Of a DNA stretch of 64,000 nt, positions 62,569 to 64,000 are shown piece by piece. The notes beneath the pieces are model-generated. The model made no database searches and was not told the DNA's origin. It saw only the letters and a list, made by a program, of their open reading frames with translations. The DNA is from Oceanisphaera litoralis (GTDB taxonomy: Bacteria > Pseudomonadota > Gammaproteobacteria > Enterobacterales > Aeromonadaceae): NCBI RefSeq assembly GCF_016907015.1, contig NZ_JAFBBE010000011.1:44139-108138 (forward strand). The letters run 5' to 3'. A program made the translations under genes and the position numbers. The stretch's first letter is position 1. The number at the start of each line of letters is the position of its first letter.

Positions 62569-62841
62569 CTAATTTGTTATATTTACCCTGTTACGTATGT
62601 ATGTGGGAATATCAATAAAATCTTTCGGGTTGAAGAGGGGATGTGTATGCCCGGCATTGCGTTTTTCACTTTCAATGACTGCATTCAAGTCATCAAAACT
62701 AACGCCCAAAATACGTGCTGCTTTCATTATCCCATTAATAAACTGTTTCTTTTCCTGTTTTACCTGGGGCTCCTCAGTGGGGATTTGGCAGTACTCCTGA
62801 AACTCAATTCTCAGGTAATCCAGAAACTCTATTTTCTCCAT
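62569..62841 (-). CDS. Hypothetical protein
   Basis: A 90-residue, acidic, soluble protein starting MEKIEFLDYLRIEFQEYC, predicted to be mainly helical. GGAG six bases upstream supports the start at 62841 over the ATG at 62856. I do not recognise the family. Base composition is AT-richer than the catabolic genes, like the next two features, which suggests an acquired segment from about 62.57 kb to the window end. Confidence 0.6.
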   Translation of the reverse strand: MEKIEFLDYLRIEFQEYCQIPTEEPQVKQEKKQFINGIMKAARILGVSFDDLNAVIESEKRNAGHTHPLFNPKDFIDIPTYIRNRVNITN

Positions 62842-62996
62842 GTTTGGCTCCATCATTCGTTGAAGAGGGGGTGGGTTTGATTTGTACGTATAGCGTTACG
62901 AGGTGAGGTCTTGCATTTTGACCATTAGGTGTTATTCCAGAGAAAAAGACAAGACCTGACCCCGAGGCTTGCCCCATCCCTTCTCTATAAACACAC

Positions 62997-63374
62997 CTAG
63001 ATTTTGCTGCATCTTCCAATTAACCATGAATGACGTTGCTCTCCCTTATCGGGAAGAGTGAGTATGCTCAATACAAATACATTATCAGCGTCCATCATAA
63101 AATTCCCGCTCCACAATCCATCTGAACGTTCACACCAGATTGGTCTAACGTTATTATCGCGATTACATTTGTCCAGCATAATGGTGTCTTTTCCAAAAAA
63201 CTGCAGCCCTTCATTTGTAATGATCAACTTGTCATAATTTAAGAAGCTGTTGGAACTTAAGATATCGCTTTTCTTTTTAACCTGAGCGCCGTGTTCTCCA
63301 ATACATAGCCAATTTGGTGTATCCGCAAATGAAGGGGCGATAAGAGATAACAAAAAAAATGGCATAAACCTCAT
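62997..63374 (-). CDS. Hypothetical secreted protein
   Basis: A 125-residue protein with a clear signal peptide (MRFMPFFLLSLIAPSFA, cleavage about residue 18). The mature part has four cysteines (WLCIGEHG, LDKCNRD, IWCERSDG, IGRCSKI) that could form two disulfides in the periplasm. AGGAG seven bases before the ATG supports the start. No family recognised. It lies in an AT-rich region near a decayed transposase and may be a recently acquired gene. Confidence 0.65.
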   Translation of the reverse strand: MRFMPFFLLSLIAPSFADTPNWLCIGEHGAQVKKKSDILSSNSFLNYDKLIITNEGLQFFGKDTIMLDKCNRDNNVRPIWCERSDGLWSGNFMMDADNVFVLSILTLPDKGEQRHSWLIGRCSKI

Positions 63375-63555
63375 ATATTTTCTCCTAAGAAATCATGAGA
63401 ATTTGATACTTACAATCAATCTCACTTTAACGTTTGACATAAGTCGCAGGGTGAAGGATTAGTACTTCGACTTATTAAATGTTTTACCCGCGAGGATACC
63501 AACCCTTGTTATTATGCTTTGGAGTAGGCAAGCCATTTACTTTTAACAACTGGGA
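63375..63555. other. AT-rich gap, nothing recognised
   Basis: 181 bp between the secreted-protein start and the RAYT relic. No gene was seen. Confidence 0.4.
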
Positions 63556-63935
63556 TCAGATGATACTTTTCTTTGGTCTGTCCATCTTCCCTGACCTACC
63601 CTTCGCCGATACAGAGACTCTACCTCATCCTTAAACCGTTCGCTGCCTAAAGCCAGACCTTTGTTAACTGTGTTCCGAATTAACTTTAGCTATCCACTAT
63701 CAACATGACTTTTGAATAAGTTACGGTATGCAGCAGCTCGCTCCGATTTGGTTTTACCTAGTTTTAAATATTCTTCGTGTGGCGTACATAAGTCATTTTC
63801 GACGGCCAATCCGTTATGGCGATAGCTCAACCAAGCATAGTCGGCAGGATCATGAACCATCGCTGCACGAACAGGGTTCAATTCAATATAACGGTAGCAT
63901 TGCAACATTCGTAGGATCTTAAGCGGAGGCTGCTG
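63556..63935 (-). pseudogene. REP-associated tyrosine transposase (RAYT) relic
   Basis: The minus strand reads CYRYIELNPVRAAMVHDPAD and then YAWLSYRHNG, the characteristic C-terminal half of Y1/REP-associated transposases. A TGA at 63936-63938 cuts the frame upstream, and a TAG at 63690-63692 interrupts it. Beyond that stop the same frame continues with IRNTVNKGLALGSERFKDEV and, after a frameshift, GKMDRPKKSII. The catalytic HUH and tyrosine part is not present before the window end. It is a dead remnant of the enzyme family that mobilises REP palindromes like those at 44-47 kb. Confidence 0.82.
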
Positions 63936-64000
63936 TCAAAGCTTGCTACAGGGAGGCTAGTCGATTGATTTATCAGAAAAATGGTTTGAAGTGTGCTGCT

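Overview
The window looks like chromosomal DNA of a GC-rich gammaproteobacterium. The order clpS-clpA-infA-bpt-aat, together with dapD, glnD, cspD and dbpA, is typical of that class. The proteins read like those of marine Aeromonadales relatives such as Oceanimonas, Oceanisphaera or Zobellella; that genus-level guess is an inference from recall, not from a search. No rRNA, tRNA, CRISPR array, prophage or complete insertion sequence was seen.

Layout. Positions 1-10.9 kb hold housekeeping genes: dbpA (cut by the window edge), dapD, glnD, cspD, clpS-clpA, infA, bpt-aat and a small ribbon-helix-helix gene. These cover lysine and peptidoglycan precursor synthesis, nitrogen signalling and the N-end-rule pathway (Bpt and Aat tag proteins; ClpS and ClpA deliver and unfold them). 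A SulP transporter follows at 11-12.7 kb. A D-3-hydroxybutyrate module occupies 13.7-19.5 kb: an HbcR-like sigma-54 activator, then a -24/-12 promoter with two upstream palindromes set 42 bp apart, a TRAP transporter (dctPQM) and 3-hydroxybutyrate dehydrogenase. A leftward five-gene operon at 19.7-24.8 kb (RpiR regulator, cysteine hydrolase, glutamine-synthetase-like ligase, N-formylglutamate amidohydrolase-like enzyme, amino acid/polyamine permease) looks like a nitrogen-compound catabolic pathway whose substrate I cannot name.

The main theme, 28-54 kb, is aerobic demethylation of glycine betaine with disposal of the released one-carbon units: fdhA (formaldehyde dehydrogenase), fdsGBA plus fdhD (NAD-linked molybdenum formate dehydrogenase), divergent gbcB/gbcA (glycine betaine monooxygenase), a BCCT transporter, a DASS/SLC13 transporter, gbdR (GlxA/AraC regulator), an M19 dipeptidase-like gene, a DUF5943 gene, and dgcA-dgcB-etfA-etfB (dimethylglycine demethylase with its electron-transfer flavoprotein). 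Betaine goes to dimethylglycine and sarcosine; formaldehyde goes to formate and CO2 with NADH recovered. Sarcosine oxidase is not in the window.

From 54 to 64 kb the content is accessory: an internally deleted YghU-type glutathione transferase, an Old Yellow Enzyme with a divergent LysR gene, an MFS exporter, an M20 amidohydrolase, a GlxA-type regulator divergent from a periplasmic metallo-beta-lactamase-fold protein, two AT-rich unknown genes and a decayed REP-associated transposase (RAYT).

Less expected structure: (i) six short tandem-repeat tracts with 12-15 bp units, each inside a gene or within about 100 bp of a gene end; (ii) many paired REP-like palindromes, in arrays up to 0.6 kb, one interrupted at a palindrome loop by a GIY-YIG nuclease gene; (iii) a MITE-like element of about 205 bp with 27-bp terminal inverted repeats and an inverted second copy 17.7 kb away; (iv) detached copies of gene 3' ends (etfB with its terminator, and the hydroxybutyrate dehydrogenase tail) several kb from the intact genes.
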